NCBI GenBank assembly: GCA_021201295.1
Contig: JAJQFE010000053.1
Coordinates: forward strand, 1-46,263
DNA: 46,263 nt
Source of the DNA: Tannerellaceae bacterium
GTDB taxonomy: Bacteria; Bacteroidota; Bacteroidia; Bacteroidales; Tannerellaceae
Direction: 5' to 3'
The first letter of the stretch is position 1. Every line of letters begins with the position of its first letter. The translations under genes were made by a program, and so were the position numbers. Below the pieces are notes generated by a model. It was not told the DNA's origin. It was given only the letters and a program-made list of their open reading frames with translations, and searched no databases. This document shows, one piece after another, positions 17,112 through 25,959 of the stretch.

Positions 17112-17975
17112 ATGACTATTATGTATTTTAAAACCTTCACCCGGGAAGGCATTCTGCTATTACTTCTTTTTTTCTGCTGTAACACATTATCTGCCCAGCT
17201 ACTCGAGAATAAAAAGGATCGATATAATGCAGACAGTGTACGGGCTGAACTGGATAACATGCCTTACTTTACTTTATTTAAAGATAACTATTTTATCGGG
17301 GGTACGACGTTAGGCCATAAACCCACCGGTACCAATTCTGATGTAAAATTCCAGTTGAGTATTTCCCAGCGGCTCACCAAAAGCCGCCTGCCTTTTGATT
17401 CATACCTGTTTATTCAGTTTACCCAGAAAGCCTTCTGGAATGTGTTTCAGGAATCAATGCCTATGCGGGATTTGAATTATAATCCGGGTATTGGACTGGG
17501 CCGTCTCATCATTTCGAGAGACAATAAGTATATAGGAAAGGGTTACCTGATGATTGAACATGAATCCAACGGGAGGGACAGTATCTGGTCCCGGAGCTGG
17601 AACCGGATTACGTTTGCTACTGCTGTGGTGATGAATAAAAACATAGAAGCCCAGTTCAAAGCCTGGTTACCTATTATAGACGGGGAAAATAATAAAGACA
17701 TCCTGAAATATAACGGAGTAGTGCAGTTGGCCGGAAATTACCGGACAGACAAACGGCTGTTTAATGTCGGACTGATCCTAACCAAACGGGCTAAATGGGA
17801 TTTTAGCTTTAATACGCAAATTGAACTGAGTTACCGGTTTAACCGGCGGGAAAATCAGTTTTTATTCCTTCAGTATTATAACGGATATGGAGAAAGCCTG
17901 TTGGAATATAATCAGTTTCAGAATAAGATCCGTATAGGTTTTGTCATCAAACCTGTAGATTTCAGTATCTACTAA
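17112..17975 (+). CDS. pldA: Outer-membrane phospholipase A (OMPLA)
   Basis: Intact 287-residue outer-membrane beta-barrel enzyme. A signal peptide ends near TLSAQ. The OMPLA active-site block is present as MIEHESNGRDS...SRSWNR: the catalytic His and Ser are in HESNG and the Asn/Ser partner and calcium ligand in SRSWNR. Further family blocks are LFIQFTQKAFWNVF and NPGIGLGR. The enzyme hydrolyses phospholipids that reach the outer leaflet, keeping lipid asymmetry. ATG at 17112 or 17121 may be the start; TTG at 17106 is less likely. It ends 27 bases before the MITE-like element, which may also end its transcript. Confidence 0.88.
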   Translation: MTIMYFKTFTREGILLLLLFFCCNTLSAQLLENKKDRYNADSVRAELDNMPYFTLFKDNYFIGGTTLGHKPTGTNSDVKFQLSISQRLTKSRLPFDSYLFIQFTQKAFWNVFQESMPMRDLNYNPGIGLGRLIISRDNKYIGKGYLMIEHESNGRDSIWSRSWNRITFATAVVMNKNIEAQFKAWLPIIDGENNKDILKYNGVVQLAGNYRTDKRLFNVGLILTKRAKWDFSFNTQIELSYRFNRRENQFLFLQYYNGYGESLLEYNQFQNKIRIGFVIKPVDFSIY

Positions 17976-18002
17976 CAGGTACCTATCCGGAAAAAAGAAG
18001 AA

Positions 18003-18270
18003 GGTGTGCCAAAAGTAAAACAAGAAAATTAAAAAGTTACGATTTATAAGTAGTTACCCCAAAAGGGGTAACATGTGAATAACCCCGGGTGGAACCCGGG
18101 GTGTAGGCGAAACCCTCTCCACAACAACCCTGAAAGGGTTGAATCCGCTTCGGGGTTCATAGCGTGTGGCTGCTTTCCGCCACGGGTTTCACCCGCGGTT
18201 ATTTATATTCAAGCCCTTTGGGCTTACAAGCTGTAACTTCGTCAAAGAGCATATACACTTTTGGCACACC
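18003..18270. repeat. MITE-like element with 14-bp terminal inverted repeats and internal hairpins
   Basis: Ends are perfect inverted repeats GGTGTGCCAAAAGT (18003-18016) and ACTTTTGGCACACC (18257-18270). Further in, AAGTTAC..TT.TAAG pairs imperfectly with CTTACAAGCTGTAACTT. Between them lie GTTACCCC/GGGGTAAC, ACCCCGGGT/ACCCGGGGT, CAACCCT/AGGGTTG, CGGGT/ACCCG and AAGCCC/GGGCTT hairpins. No protein is encoded. Such palindrome-rich intergenic elements are common in Bacteroides and Parabacteroides. It sits between two convergent genes and may act as a two-way terminator. No clear target-site duplication is seen. Confidence 0.75.
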
Positions 18271-18301
18271 CTCCTTTTCATATCCTTATGCGGTCTTTTC
18301 C

Positions 18302-18856
18302 TTAACGGGCAGCCAAGTAAGCATATCCATTCGCTACCTGCTGGAAAGCTAATACACCCGCAGGGCTTGCTTCAACAGTCATTTCCTGTCCGTCCGGCAG
18401 GTACATCACTACTTCATTACCGTCTGTATATTTCAGGAATTTATGGCTTTCCCCGTTTAATTCCAGCGACCAGCTGTTTTCTACTTCATCAAATAGAAAT
18501 TCCACTGCCTGGTCCTCTCCTTCTTTCCGGATAGAATACCCGTCTGCTTTGATTTCAACTAAGTAGACTCCGTTTTCTGTTTCCACAGACCGGATATTAG
18601 ACGCCTCGGCTACCGGATTTTTTCCGCTCCAGAATTCAATGGAGTTAATCACTAAGATGTCTGCCAATACGGCAATTTCATATACCGGAACGATATGAAA
18701 AGCAATAAATACCAGTTCATTGACAAACTTACTGTCAATCTCTTTATTCCAGCTTAGCAGTTTGTTAGTCAGGTTAAAAGAACCAATACAGGATGAAAAT
18801 AAAATACTTCCGGCCACTGTAGTGGCCAGGAGTAGCGTTAAACTTTTTTTCTTCAT
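18302..18856 (-). CDS. DUF3332 family lipoprotein
   Basis: Intact 184-residue protein. Signal sequence with lipobox ILFSSC (Cys 23), then IGSFNLTNKLLSWNKEIDSK, the signature opening of DUF3332. A hydrophobic stretch FVNELVFIAFHIVPVYEIAVLADIL follows, typical of the family, and a C-terminal beta-rich part. Function is unknown for the family; in Bacteroidota genomes it is a single small gene, probably at the inner or outer membrane. It is convergent with pldA across the MITE-like element. Confidence 0.82.
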   Translation of the reverse strand: MKKKSLTLLLATTVAGSILFSSCIGSFNLTNKLLSWNKEIDSKFVNELVFIAFHIVPVYEIAVLADILVINSIEFWSGKNPVAEASNIRSVETENGVYLVEIKADGYSIRKEGEDQAVEFLFDEVENSWSLELNGESHKFLKYTDGNEVVMYLPDGQEMTVEASPAGVLAFQQVANGYAYLAAR

Positions 18857-19177
18857 GAATGATTAATATTAATGTTTAATAAACGTTGTTTCAGGTTATT
18901 TATTGCCATCAATACGCAGGCTTAAATTACTTAATTAACACCTGACATTTCAGTTTTGTTTGGATAATATTGATTTAAAGCTTAAAAAATTGACCAAAAT
19001 TAGTCATATAACCTGAAATATGACAGGGAATTAATGTTTTTTGTTAACTTCTCTGATTCCAGCTTTATTTTAATTATCTTTTATGGTTTTCGAGGTGTTG
19101 CTTACTTGTGGCATTGCGTAAATGGCGTTATCTTTGTACCAAATTAAAATAAAAGAAGACCCGGTTTTTAAAAAAGT
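18857..19177. other. Divergent promoter region of 321 bases
   Basis: Separates the DUF3332 gene from the RluA-like gene. The plus-strand promoter at 19106-19136 is listed separately. No matching box for DUF3332 was found and no RNA gene is recognisable; the left two thirds are AT-rich. Confidence 0.45.
19106..19136 (+). promoter_or_regulatory. Full Bacteroidales promoter for the RluA-like gene
   Basis: TTG at 19106-19108, 20 bases, then TATCTTTG at 19129-19136; the ATG at 19178 follows after 41 bases. Confidence 0.65.
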
Positions 19178-20098
19178 ATGGCAAGAGGCACAAAACAAAG
19201 ATATAGAGGGCATTCCGGAAGTCCGAGAGGATGGAATGTCACAGTAAAGGAAAATAATACCTTATTGGCTTTTCTGTTCCAGGTGTTAAAAAACCAAAGC
19301 AAAAGTTCCGTAAAAGGCCTGTTAAAACATGGTCAGATTTCCGTGAACGAAAGAGTCATGACCCAGTTTGATACACCTCTGGAAGCAGGCGATACCGTAA
19401 GTATCAGCTATGAAAGAGGAAGAGTGGAATTCAATCACCCGAAAGTCCAGGTGCTTTGGGAAGACGACTTTTTGATCCTGGTAAATAAAAAAGACGGTAT
19501 CCTGACCGTAGGGAATAGCAAGGTGAAAGAACGAACAGTACTTCTGCTGCTGGAACAATATGTGAAGAAAAATGATCCCCGGAGCAAAGTCTTTGTGTTA
19601 AATGCGCTGGAACGGGAAGCCTCCGGACTATTGTTGTTTGCGAAGACCCGGGCGATGCAGCAGATCTTTCAGTCCTCGTGGAACCACGTAGTCACCGAGC
19701 ATACCTATGTGGCAGTCGTGGAAGGCCAGCCGGAAAAAGAAACGGATTTACTGACCTCTTCCGGGGAGAACCTGTATGATGGCAAAGTGATCCTTGCCGG
19801 AGCAGCAGGAAAAACAGCCTCTATTGTGCGGTATCAGATGACCCAGACGAATGGACGTTATTCCTGGCTGGAACTTAAGCAGGAAGCAGGAAACTGGAAT
19901 GAGATCCGGTATCTGTTAGGAGCTATCGGGCATCCGGTGGCAGGAGATCCTAAAAATGGTTCGGAATCCAACCCCTTAGGGCGATTGGCGTTGCATGCCG
20001 ACCATATATGTTTTATTCATCCGGAGACACAGGAAGAGCTTCGCTTTGAATCTTTGCCTCCCGCTTCCTTTAAAACATTAGTAAAAAAGAATGATTAG
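19178..20098 (+). CDS. RluA-family pseudouridine synthase-like protein lacking the catalytic Asp
   Basis: Intact 306-residue protein. After a basic tail, an S4 RNA-binding domain covers about residues 25-90 (VKGLLKHGQISVNERVM), then a pseudouridine synthase fold (DFLILVNKKDGILTV; TYVAVVEG; IGHPVAGDPKNG). The RluA active-site block, normally HRLDRxTSGLLLFAK, here reads NALEREASGLLLFAK: the catalytic Asp is Glu and the His and Arg before it are lost. The later R-TGRxHQIRVHL block is replaced by EAGNWNEIRYLLG. The S4 and core folds remain, so it is probably an RNA-binding protein without synthase activity. It is 33 bases upstream of dsbD on the same strand. Confidence 0.8.
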   Translation: MARGTKQRYRGHSGSPRGWNVTVKENNTLLAFLFQVLKNQSKSSVKGLLKHGQISVNERVMTQFDTPLEAGDTVSISYERGRVEFNHPKVQVLWEDDFLILVNKKDGILTVGNSKVKERTVLLLLEQYVKKNDPRSKVFVLNALEREASGLLLFAKTRAMQQIFQSSWNHVVTEHTYVAVVEGQPEKETDLLTSSGENLYDGKVILAGAAGKTASIVRYQMTQTNGRYSWLELKQEAGNWNEIRYLLGAIGHPVAGDPKNGSESNPLGRLALHADHICFIHPETQEELRFESLPPASFKTLVKKND

Positions 20099-20110
20099 TA
20101 AAAAAGAATG
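20077..20110. repeat. 17-bp perfect tandem duplication across a stop codon
   Basis: ATTAGTAAAAAAGAATG occurs at 20077-20093 and again at 20094-20110. The junction contains the TAG stop of the RluA-like gene, so the duplication has either set or preserved its C-terminus (LVKKND). Confidence 0.8.
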
Positions 20111-20131
20111 CATACTTACCTTTAAAAAGAG

Positions 20132-22213
20132 ATGTTGATGAAAAAGGTTTTTAGTATACTGACACTTCTATGGATCACCCTCACTGTCCAGGCCCAGATC
20201 CTGACACCGGTTAAATGGACTATTCAACTGGATGATGCGAACGGTGCCCCTGAAAAGGCCATCACCCTGACTGCCACCATGGACCGGAGCTGGCATCTGT
20301 ATGATATGAACCTGCCCGAAGGTGGACCGGTTTCCACTGCTGTTGAGTTTGAAACCTTAACTGGAGCAGAACTGCTTGGCACACCCGTTGCCTCTACGGA
20401 ACCTGCTTCTGTGTATGATGAATTGTTCGGGATGAACCTACGCTGGTATGGAGGCACAGTCACTTTTACCCAAAAGATAAAAGTAACAGATGCCGCTACA
20501 TTCAGGATCGTAGGAGAGGTGGAGTTTATGGCCTGTAATGATGAAACCTGTCTGCCTCCTGAACGGATTGAATTCAGTTTCAATAAACAACAAATCACCC
20601 TGACAGATGTTTCGGAAGAAACACAGCGGGAGGAAACTCCGGACGCAGAAGAGCCCGGAGAAACGGAAGAGGAGACGGCTTCCGGAGAGGTGACTCCTAC
20701 GGCTGCGCCTAACCGTAAACCCCCTACGCCACCGGTGGTGGTTCCCCCTCTGGAACTAACCGATCGGGTGGACCTGTGGAGACCGGTTATCGGAGAACTG
20801 AAAGCCTATGGTGATTCCACATTGACTGCCACTGATACCTCCTGGCTGTTTATCTTTTTTGCCGGCTTTCTGGGGGGATTGATCGCCTTACTGACGCCTT
20901 GTGTCTGGCCGATGATCCCGATGACAGTCAGTTTCTTCCTGAAACGGACCAAAGACCGGAAAAAAGCGATCCGGGATGCGCTTACCTATGGTGCGTCTAT
21001 TATTGTCATCTACTTAGTGATGGGCTTACTGATCACCGGCATTTTCGGAGCCAGTGCGTTAAATGACCTGTCCACGAATGCTATTTTCAATATCCTGTTC
21101 TTTTTATTATTAGTCCTGTTTGCGATCTCCTTCTTTGGAGCCTTTGAACTGGTATTACCCTCTTCCTGGACGAATAAATTAGATAGCAAAGCAGACTCCA
21201 CCACCGGCATATTAAGTATTTTCTTTATGTCGTTCACGCTGGTACTGGTTTCTTTCTCCTGTACAGGTCCTATCATCGGAACCTTGTTGGTACATGCTGC
21301 CACTATGGGGGCATCCATAGGTCCGGCCATCGGTATGTTCGGCTTTGCCTTAGCCCTTTCCATTCCGTTCAGTTTCTTTGCTATCTTCCCGAACATGTTG
21401 CAAAGTATGCCCAAATCGGGAGGCTGGTTAAACTCCGTGAAAGTGGTGTTAGGATTCCTGGAACTGGCACTGGCCCTGAAATTCCTGTCCGTGGCAGACC
21501 TGGCCTATGGCTGGAGACTCCTGGACCGTGAAGTGTTCCTGGTGTTATGGATTGTGATTTTTGTCTTGTTAGGAATCTATCTGTTAGGCAAACTGAAATT
21601 CAGCCATGACAGTGACGTGAAATATGTATCCGTACCCCGTTTGTTTATGGCCATCATCTCCTTTGCCTTTGCCCTGTACATGGTTCCCGGCTTATGGGGA
21701 GCACCATTGAAAGCGATCAGTGCCTTTGCCCCGCCTTTATATACACAGGATTTTAGCCTGTATGAAGATGAAGTGCATGCTCCGTTCGATGATTATGAAT
21801 CCGGTATGGCCTATGCCAAAAGGGTTAATAAGCCGGTGATGATCGACTTCTCCGGCTTTGGCTGTGTGAACTGCCGGAAGATGGAAGCCTCCGTATGGAC
21901 AGATCCAAAAGTGAAACAGCTCCTGGAAAAGGACTATGTGCTGATCACGCTGTTTGTGGATGATAAGACCCGGTTACCGAAAACGATCACCATAGAAGAA
22001 AACGGTAAAACCCGTAAACTGAAAACCATCGGAGATAAGTGGAGCTACCTGCAAAGAAGTAAATTCGGAGCCAACGCCCAGCCTTTTTATGTGTTGCTGG
22101 ACCACGAAGGAAATCCTCTGGGACCCTCTTATGCTTTTGATGAGGATGTCTCTAAATATGTGAAATTCCTGCAGGACGGCCTGGCAGTGTATAACCAAAA
22201 GGCAAACCATTAA
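20132..22213 (+). CDS. dsbD: Protein-disulfide reductase DsbD family
   Basis: Intact 693-residue membrane protein. Order of domains: signal peptide (about 1-22, ends VQAQ), periplasmic DsbD-alpha domain with the Cys pair in CNDETCLPP (near residue 131), a Pro/Glu-rich linker (165-205), eight transmembrane helices with the membrane Cys pair in LTPCVWPM and FSCTGPI, and a C-terminal thioredoxin domain with GCVNCRKM. It carries electrons from cytoplasmic thioredoxin to periplasmic acceptors, used in cytochrome c maturation and repair of wrong disulfides. ATG at 20138 (MKKVF) is an equal candidate start. A weak hairpin follows at 22233-22260. Confidence 0.93.
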   Translation: MLMKKVFSILTLLWITLTVQAQILTPVKWTIQLDDANGAPEKAITLTATMDRSWHLYDMNLPEGGPVSTAVEFETLTGAELLGTPVASTEPASVYDELFGMNLRWYGGTVTFTQKIKVTDAATFRIVGEVEFMACNDETCLPPERIEFSFNKQQITLTDVSEETQREETPDAEEPGETEEETASGEVTPTAAPNRKPPTPPVVVPPLELTDRVDLWRPVIGELKAYGDSTLTATDTSWLFIFFAGFLGGLIALLTPCVWPMIPMTVSFFLKRTKDRKKAIRDALTYGASIIVIYLVMGLLITGIFGASALNDLSTNAIFNILFFLLLVLFAISFFGAFELVLPSSWTNKLDSKADSTTGILSIFFMSFTLVLVSFSCTGPIIGTLLVHAATMGASIGPAIGMFGFALALSIPFSFFAIFPNMLQSMPKSGGWLNSVKVVLGFLELALALKFLSVADLAYGWRLLDREVFLVLWIVIFVLLGIYLLGKLKFSHDSDVKYVSVPRLFMAIISFAFALYMVPGLWGAPLKAISAFAPPLYTQDFSLYEDEVHAPFDDYESGMAYAKRVNKPVMIDFSGFGCVNCRKMEASVWTDPKVKQLLEKDYVLITLFVDDKTRLPKTITIEENGKTRKLKTIGDKWSYLQRSKFGANAQPFYVLLDHEGNPLGPSYAFDEDVSKYVKFLQDGLAVYNQKANH

Positions 22214-22232
22214 AGAAAGTAAAATAAAAAAT

Positions 22233-22260
22233 AAAGACAGGGAAATTTATCCTTGTCTTT
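22233..22260 (+). terminator. Weak hairpin after dsbD
   Basis: AAAGACAGG pairs with CCTTGTCTTT with one bulge; only a short T-rich stretch follows. It could be a leaky terminator between dsbD and mazG. Confidence 0.35.
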
Positions 22261-22292
22261 GTTCTTTATACATAGATAAGATAAAATAAAAT

Positions 22293-23090
22293 ATGGAAGA
22301 CCAGATGAGTACCAGACAAGAGCAGATGGAAGCCTTCGGACGGCTTCTGGATGTGATGGACGAATTGCGTGAGAAGTGTCCGTGGGATAAAAAGCAGACC
22401 AATGAAAGCCTGCGTTCAAACACCATTGAAGAGACGTATGAATTATGTGATGCCCTGATCCGGAATGATGACGAAAACATCCGGAAAGAATTAGGGGATC
22501 TGTTATTGCATATCATCTTTTATGCTAAGATAGGGCAGGAGAAAGGTGCGTTTGACATAAAAGACGTCTGTCAGTCACTCTGCGATAAGCTGATCTACCG
22601 CCACCCCCATGTGTTCGGGGATGATCCGGCAGACACCAGTCAACAAGTAGAGCAAAGCTGGGAGCAACTCAAACTAAAAGAAAAAGGAGGAAATAAAACA
22701 GTCCTCGAAGGCGTACCTTCCTCTCTGCCTTCTATTGTCAAAGCACAGCGGATCCAGGATAAAGCCCGGAATGTAGGCTTTGACTGGGAAGACCGGGACC
22801 AGGTCTGGGATAAAGTCCATGAAGAATTGAACGAACTGAAAGACGAGATCAATGTGATGAATCCGGTAAGTATGGAAAATGAGTTCGGAGATCTGTTGTT
22901 TAGTATTATTAATGCAGCCCGGCTGTATAAAGTCGATCCCGATCACGCACTGGAAAAGACCAACCAGAAGTTTATCCGCCGTTTCAATTATCTGGAACAG
23001 CACACCATTCAACAAGGCCGTTCTTTGCAAGAGATGACCCTGGAAGAAATGGATGAGATCTGGGACGAAGCCAAACGAAAAGGTTTGTAA
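22293..23090 (+). CDS. mazG: Nucleoside triphosphate pyrophosphohydrolase MazG
   Basis: Intact 265-residue protein with two MazG repeats. The first holds the signature LREKCPWDKKQT, EETYE and ELGDLLLHIIFYA metal-binding Glu/Asp pairs; the second has DELKDEI, ENEFGDLLFSIINAARLYKV. The enzyme hydrolyses NTPs and abnormal nucleotides to the monophosphate, limiting damage and stress signalling. A downstream ATG at residue 5 is possible. It is followed by the 32-bp inverted repeat that looks like its terminator. Confidence 0.93.
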   Translation: MEDQMSTRQEQMEAFGRLLDVMDELREKCPWDKKQTNESLRSNTIEETYELCDALIRNDDENIRKELGDLLLHIIFYAKIGQEKGAFDIKDVCQSLCDKLIYRHPHVFGDDPADTSQQVEQSWEQLKLKEKGGNKTVLEGVPSSLPSIVKAQRIQDKARNVGFDWEDRDQVWDKVHEELNELKDEINVMNPVSMENEFGDLLFSIINAARLYKVDPDHALEKTNQKFIRRFNYLEQHTIQQGRSLQEMTLEEMDEIWDEAKRKGL

Positions 23091-23103
23091 CAAATCCGTC
23101 TGA

Positions 23104-23200
23104 CACCCCTTCAACAAACAGTCGGCGGCTTTTGAAGAAAAAGGTGCACCCGATTTCTCAAAAGCCGCCGACTGTTTGTTGAAGGGGTGCATCCTTTTTT
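23104..23200 (+). terminator. Perfect 32-bp inverted repeat with T run after mazG
   Basis: Left arm 23104-23135 and right arm 23158-23189 are perfectly complementary over 32 bases (arms begin CACCCCTTCAACAAACAGTC). The 22-base loop contains the palindrome GGTGCACC. Six T at 23195-23200 follow, so it can end mazG transcripts. The arm length is far beyond a normal terminator and suggests a repetitive or mobile origin. Confidence 0.75.
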
Positions 23201-23231
23201 CCGGAAGAACGTTATAAGCAAAATCCATGAT

Positions 23232-23273
23232 AAAAAAGAATGACGCTCATACGGAAATCTATCCGTATGGGCG
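23232..23273 (-). terminator. Intrinsic terminator of the peptide transporter gene
   Basis: GCTCATACGGA (23245-23255) pairs with TCCGTATGGGC (23262-23272) with one G-T wobble and a 6-base loop. On the minus strand it is followed by TTTTTT (23237-23232). It lies 30 bases after the transporter stop. Confidence 0.7.
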
Positions 23274-23301
23274 CCCTGTTTTATGATATATATGTATAGT
23301 C

Positions 23302-24819
23302 TTATTTCGCTATTTTTTCAAGCCATTTCAACATGACTAACATGGTACACATCGAGATCAGGCAGGCCACTACAAATACGGTCCATGTCATCCAGATCGG
23401 AATGGATTCATACAGAATCGCTCCGATAAATAACAATTGGTTACCGATTGCGGTAGCACCCAGCCATCCTCCCTGCATAATCCCCTGGTATTTCGAAGGA
23501 GCTACTTTCGATACGAAAGAGATCCCCAGCGGAGAAATATATAACTCAGCTACAGTCAGGATAAAATAAGTGATCATTAACAGGAAAGGAGTGACTTTCA
23601 CATGGAAAGTACCTGCCTCCACAATGTCTTTGTGTAAAGGAAGATCCGCTACATACGAACCCAAGGCCATCACTATATACGCAAAAGCGGCAATACCCAT
23701 CCCTATGGCAATTTTCTTAGAAGTCGAAGGTTCCTGTCCCCGTTGACGCTGCCAGGCAAAGATCGCCATGACCAGTGGAGTCAGGGCAACCACAAAGAAC
23801 GGGTTCAGGGATTGGAACAACTCTGCAGATATATTCATGCCGAAGAGTGACAGATCCGTATATTCCTTCGCAAAGTAGGTCAGTGTCAGACCATTCTGGT
23901 GGAAGGAGAACCAGAAGAAAATAACCACACCAAATACGGCAAACAAGGCTAAAATCCGTTGGCGCACCTCTGTGGCATCCATTTCGATGGTCTGGGTATC
24001 CGTAGCCGATTTTTTTACCTGTCTCTGGCTTGGATCCGGGAATGCCTTTTTATTCACTAAGTAGATGACTAAGGAAATAAACATAGCAATAATCGCTACT
24101 CCAAAGGCATAATGGAATCCCGTAGAGAAAGCATTCAGATAGTTATTGGCAAAAGCCGTCAGGTCTGTCACCGGCCCCCCGGAAACACTGGTTGCCAGTT
24201 GGCTGTAGGTCTCTGCCGCTTCCGGTGTCAGCGTATTAGCCAGGTAGCTGTGGCAAAGGGCGGGAAGATCCACATTATAGGCAAACCCGCAAACACCTAA
24301 CCACCAGTTACGGACTGCTACGGCAGCCATCGGAGCAAAAATCGCTCCTACATTAATAAACATATAGAACAGTGAGAAACCGGAGTCTCTCATTTTGCTG
24401 TAGGTCTCGTTGTCATACATCTGACCTACCAATGCCTGCAGGTTCCCTTTGAACAGACCGTTACCAAAGGCAATCGTGAACAGACCAATACAGGTGATGG
24501 TCAGGAAAAGTGCCTGGTTCGTCACAGGAGTAGGCGTAGGAATAGCGATCATCAGGTAACCCAGTGCCATAATCACCAATCCTGTGAGGATCGTTCCTTT
24601 GTAATTTTTAGTTTTGTCAGCAATCAGCCCTCCAACAAACGCAAGAATGTAGATTGAGAAATAGAAAACGGAATAGATCAGCCCTGCATCTTTACCGTTT
24701 AAACCGAATTTTGCCTGTAGGAATAATACCAGGATAGCCATCATGGTATAAAATCCAAAGCGTTCTCCCATATTAGCTAAAGCTGCAGCCAATAAACCTT
24801 TTGGATGATTTTTGGACAT
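23302..24819 (-). CDS. POT-family proton-coupled oligopeptide transporter
   Basis: Intact 505-residue inner-membrane protein of about 14 hydrophobic segments. The POT signature appears near the N-terminus as MGERFGFYTMMAIL (the ExERFxYY proton-coupling motif) and DKTKNYKGTIL in the first cytoplasmic loop, with FYMFINVGAIFAP in helix 5 and LYISPLGISFVSKVAP in a late helix. It imports di- and tripeptides with protons. It is 29 bases downstream of the DUF4831 gene on the same strand, so both are probably co-transcribed, which would link that exported protein with peptide use. It ends in a clear terminator. Confidence 0.92.
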   Translation of the reverse strand: MSKNHPKGLLAAALANMGERFGFYTMMAILVLFLQAKFGLNGKDAGLIYSVFYFSIYILAFVGGLIADKTKNYKGTILTGLVIMALGYLMIAIPTPTPVTNQALFLTITCIGLFTIAFGNGLFKGNLQALVGQMYDNETYSKMRDSGFSLFYMFINVGAIFAPMAAVAVRNWWLGVCGFAYNVDLPALCHSYLANTLTPEAAETYSQLATSVSGGPVTDLTAFANNYLNAFSTGFHYAFGVAIIAMFISLVIYLVNKKAFPDPSQRQVKKSATDTQTIEMDATEVRQRILALFAVFGVVIFFWFSFHQNGLTLTYFAKEYTDLSLFGMNISAELFQSLNPFFVVALTPLVMAIFAWQRQRGQEPSTSKKIAIGMGIAAFAYIVMALGSYVADLPLHKDIVEAGTFHVKVTPFLLMITYFILTVAELYISPLGISFVSKVAPSKYQGIMQGGWLGATAIGNQLLFIGAILYESIPIWMTWTVFVVACLISMCTMLVMLKWLEKIAK

Positions 24820-24848
24820 GTGTTTTTAGTGTTTTTGTATACGTTTGA

Positions 24849-25916
24849 TTATTGAATTATCTGCCTGATCGCTCCTGTCTCGGGGTAGAAATACACTTTT
24901 ACAGGGGCTCTTTTATCTTCAAACATCACAGGAGCCAGCCCTTCTTTACTTCCGAATTGTACAATCTGGACTTCTCCTTTATAGAGGGTGTTTTTATTCA
25001 TCAGGATTTCTACGGAAGCCTTTCCCGGAATATTATACACCACACCTTTTAACGAGCGCTCTTTCTTCTCTGCCTCTTTAGGATCCAGGATTGCAGCACG
25101 GTCGGTGGCTTTGAGGTTCAGGTAGACCGGAATACCGCCCAGGTCATCTGCCGGAAGGATTCCCAACAGGTTGGAGAAACGGAACAGCACCTCTCTTTCC
25201 ATATTATCATACGGAATAATGTCTATATCATAATAGGTCGTCTCTTTCACCAGGTTACCGGTAAACAAACTGGTCAAAGCCTTTTCCTGCTCTTCCAGTT
25301 GCTGGATCACTAATTTCATGGCTTCCCCATCCGGAGGAATATTATCCGCTTCTCCTGTCAGGATATTCAGGCGGCTTTCACGGATCCGGTAGATCTGTCT
25401 GGCTGCCACTTCTGCTTCCCGGGCTGTGGAGCCTGCCATCAGTAATTCTTCCGAGAACACGGAGGCATTCGTCAGGCCGGAAGAAGACACCTGAGCCGGA
25501 TCAATCGTGTCTTCCGGTCTGTTTTCCGGAGTATACTCTGCATTAATAGAACACAATAAACCATCTTCTGTCAGACAGGCATACGGAGCCACGGTTCCGG
25601 CCTTGAACTCTACGATGTAGGTGTTATCCGGATCCGGTATTCCTTTGTTGATCAGGTTTACTTTACCCAGTTCATAGTAGACTTTATTTTCCGTAACGGC
25701 ATCTTTGACACCTAAATATTTCTCTGCATATTTATAGTAAGGACCGGCTTCACAGGTCACCTGGGTAACCTCAACATTTACCACTAACGAGGTTTTGGGT
25801 AAAGAGTAAGTAATACCGAAATTATTACTTTTCGTCGCAGTCTTTTTCACCACTTTGGTTTGCGCCATTAAGGGTATACTACAAAGCAGACTGGCTATAA
25901 GGAGTAAATTCTTCAT
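24849..25916 (-). CDS. DUF4831 family exported protein
   Basis: Intact 355-residue protein with a signal peptide ending SIPLMAQ. The family's conserved opening is visible (GITYSLPKTSLVVNVEVTQV, AGPYYKYAEKYLGV). The C-terminal half is beta-rich (GVVYNIPGKASVEI, PVKVYFYPETGAI). The function of DUF4831 is not known. ATG at 25916 is chosen because codons before it overlap the promoter region (TAGATTTG at 25952-25959) and lack a signal. Its downstream partner is the peptide transporter. Confidence 0.85.
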   Translation of the reverse strand: MKNLLLIASLLCSIPLMAQTKVVKKTATKSNNFGITYSLPKTSLVVNVEVTQVTCEAGPYYKYAEKYLGVKDAVTENKVYYELGKVNLINKGIPDPDNTYIVEFKAGTVAPYACLTEDGLLCSINAEYTPENRPEDTIDPAQVSSSGLTNASVFSEELLMAGSTAREAEVAARQIYRIRESRLNILTGEADNIPPDGEAMKLVIQQLEEQEKALTSLFTGNLVKETTYYDIDIIPYDNMEREVLFRFSNLLGILPADDLGGIPVYLNLKATDRAAILDPKEAEKKERSLKGVVYNIPGKASVEILMNKNTLYKGEVQIVQFGSKEGLAPVMFEDKRAPVKVYFYPETGAIRQIIQ

Positions 25917-25951
25917 ATGATAACATTCGTTTAAATCAATAAACAATCGTA

Positions 25952-25959
25952 CAAATCTA
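25952..25959 (-). promoter_or_regulatory. -7 box TAGATTTG for the DUF4831-transporter operon
   Basis: Minus-strand TAGATTTG lies 35 bases before the ATG at 25916; a GTTTC about 20 bases upstream is a partial -33 match. Confidence 0.55.
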
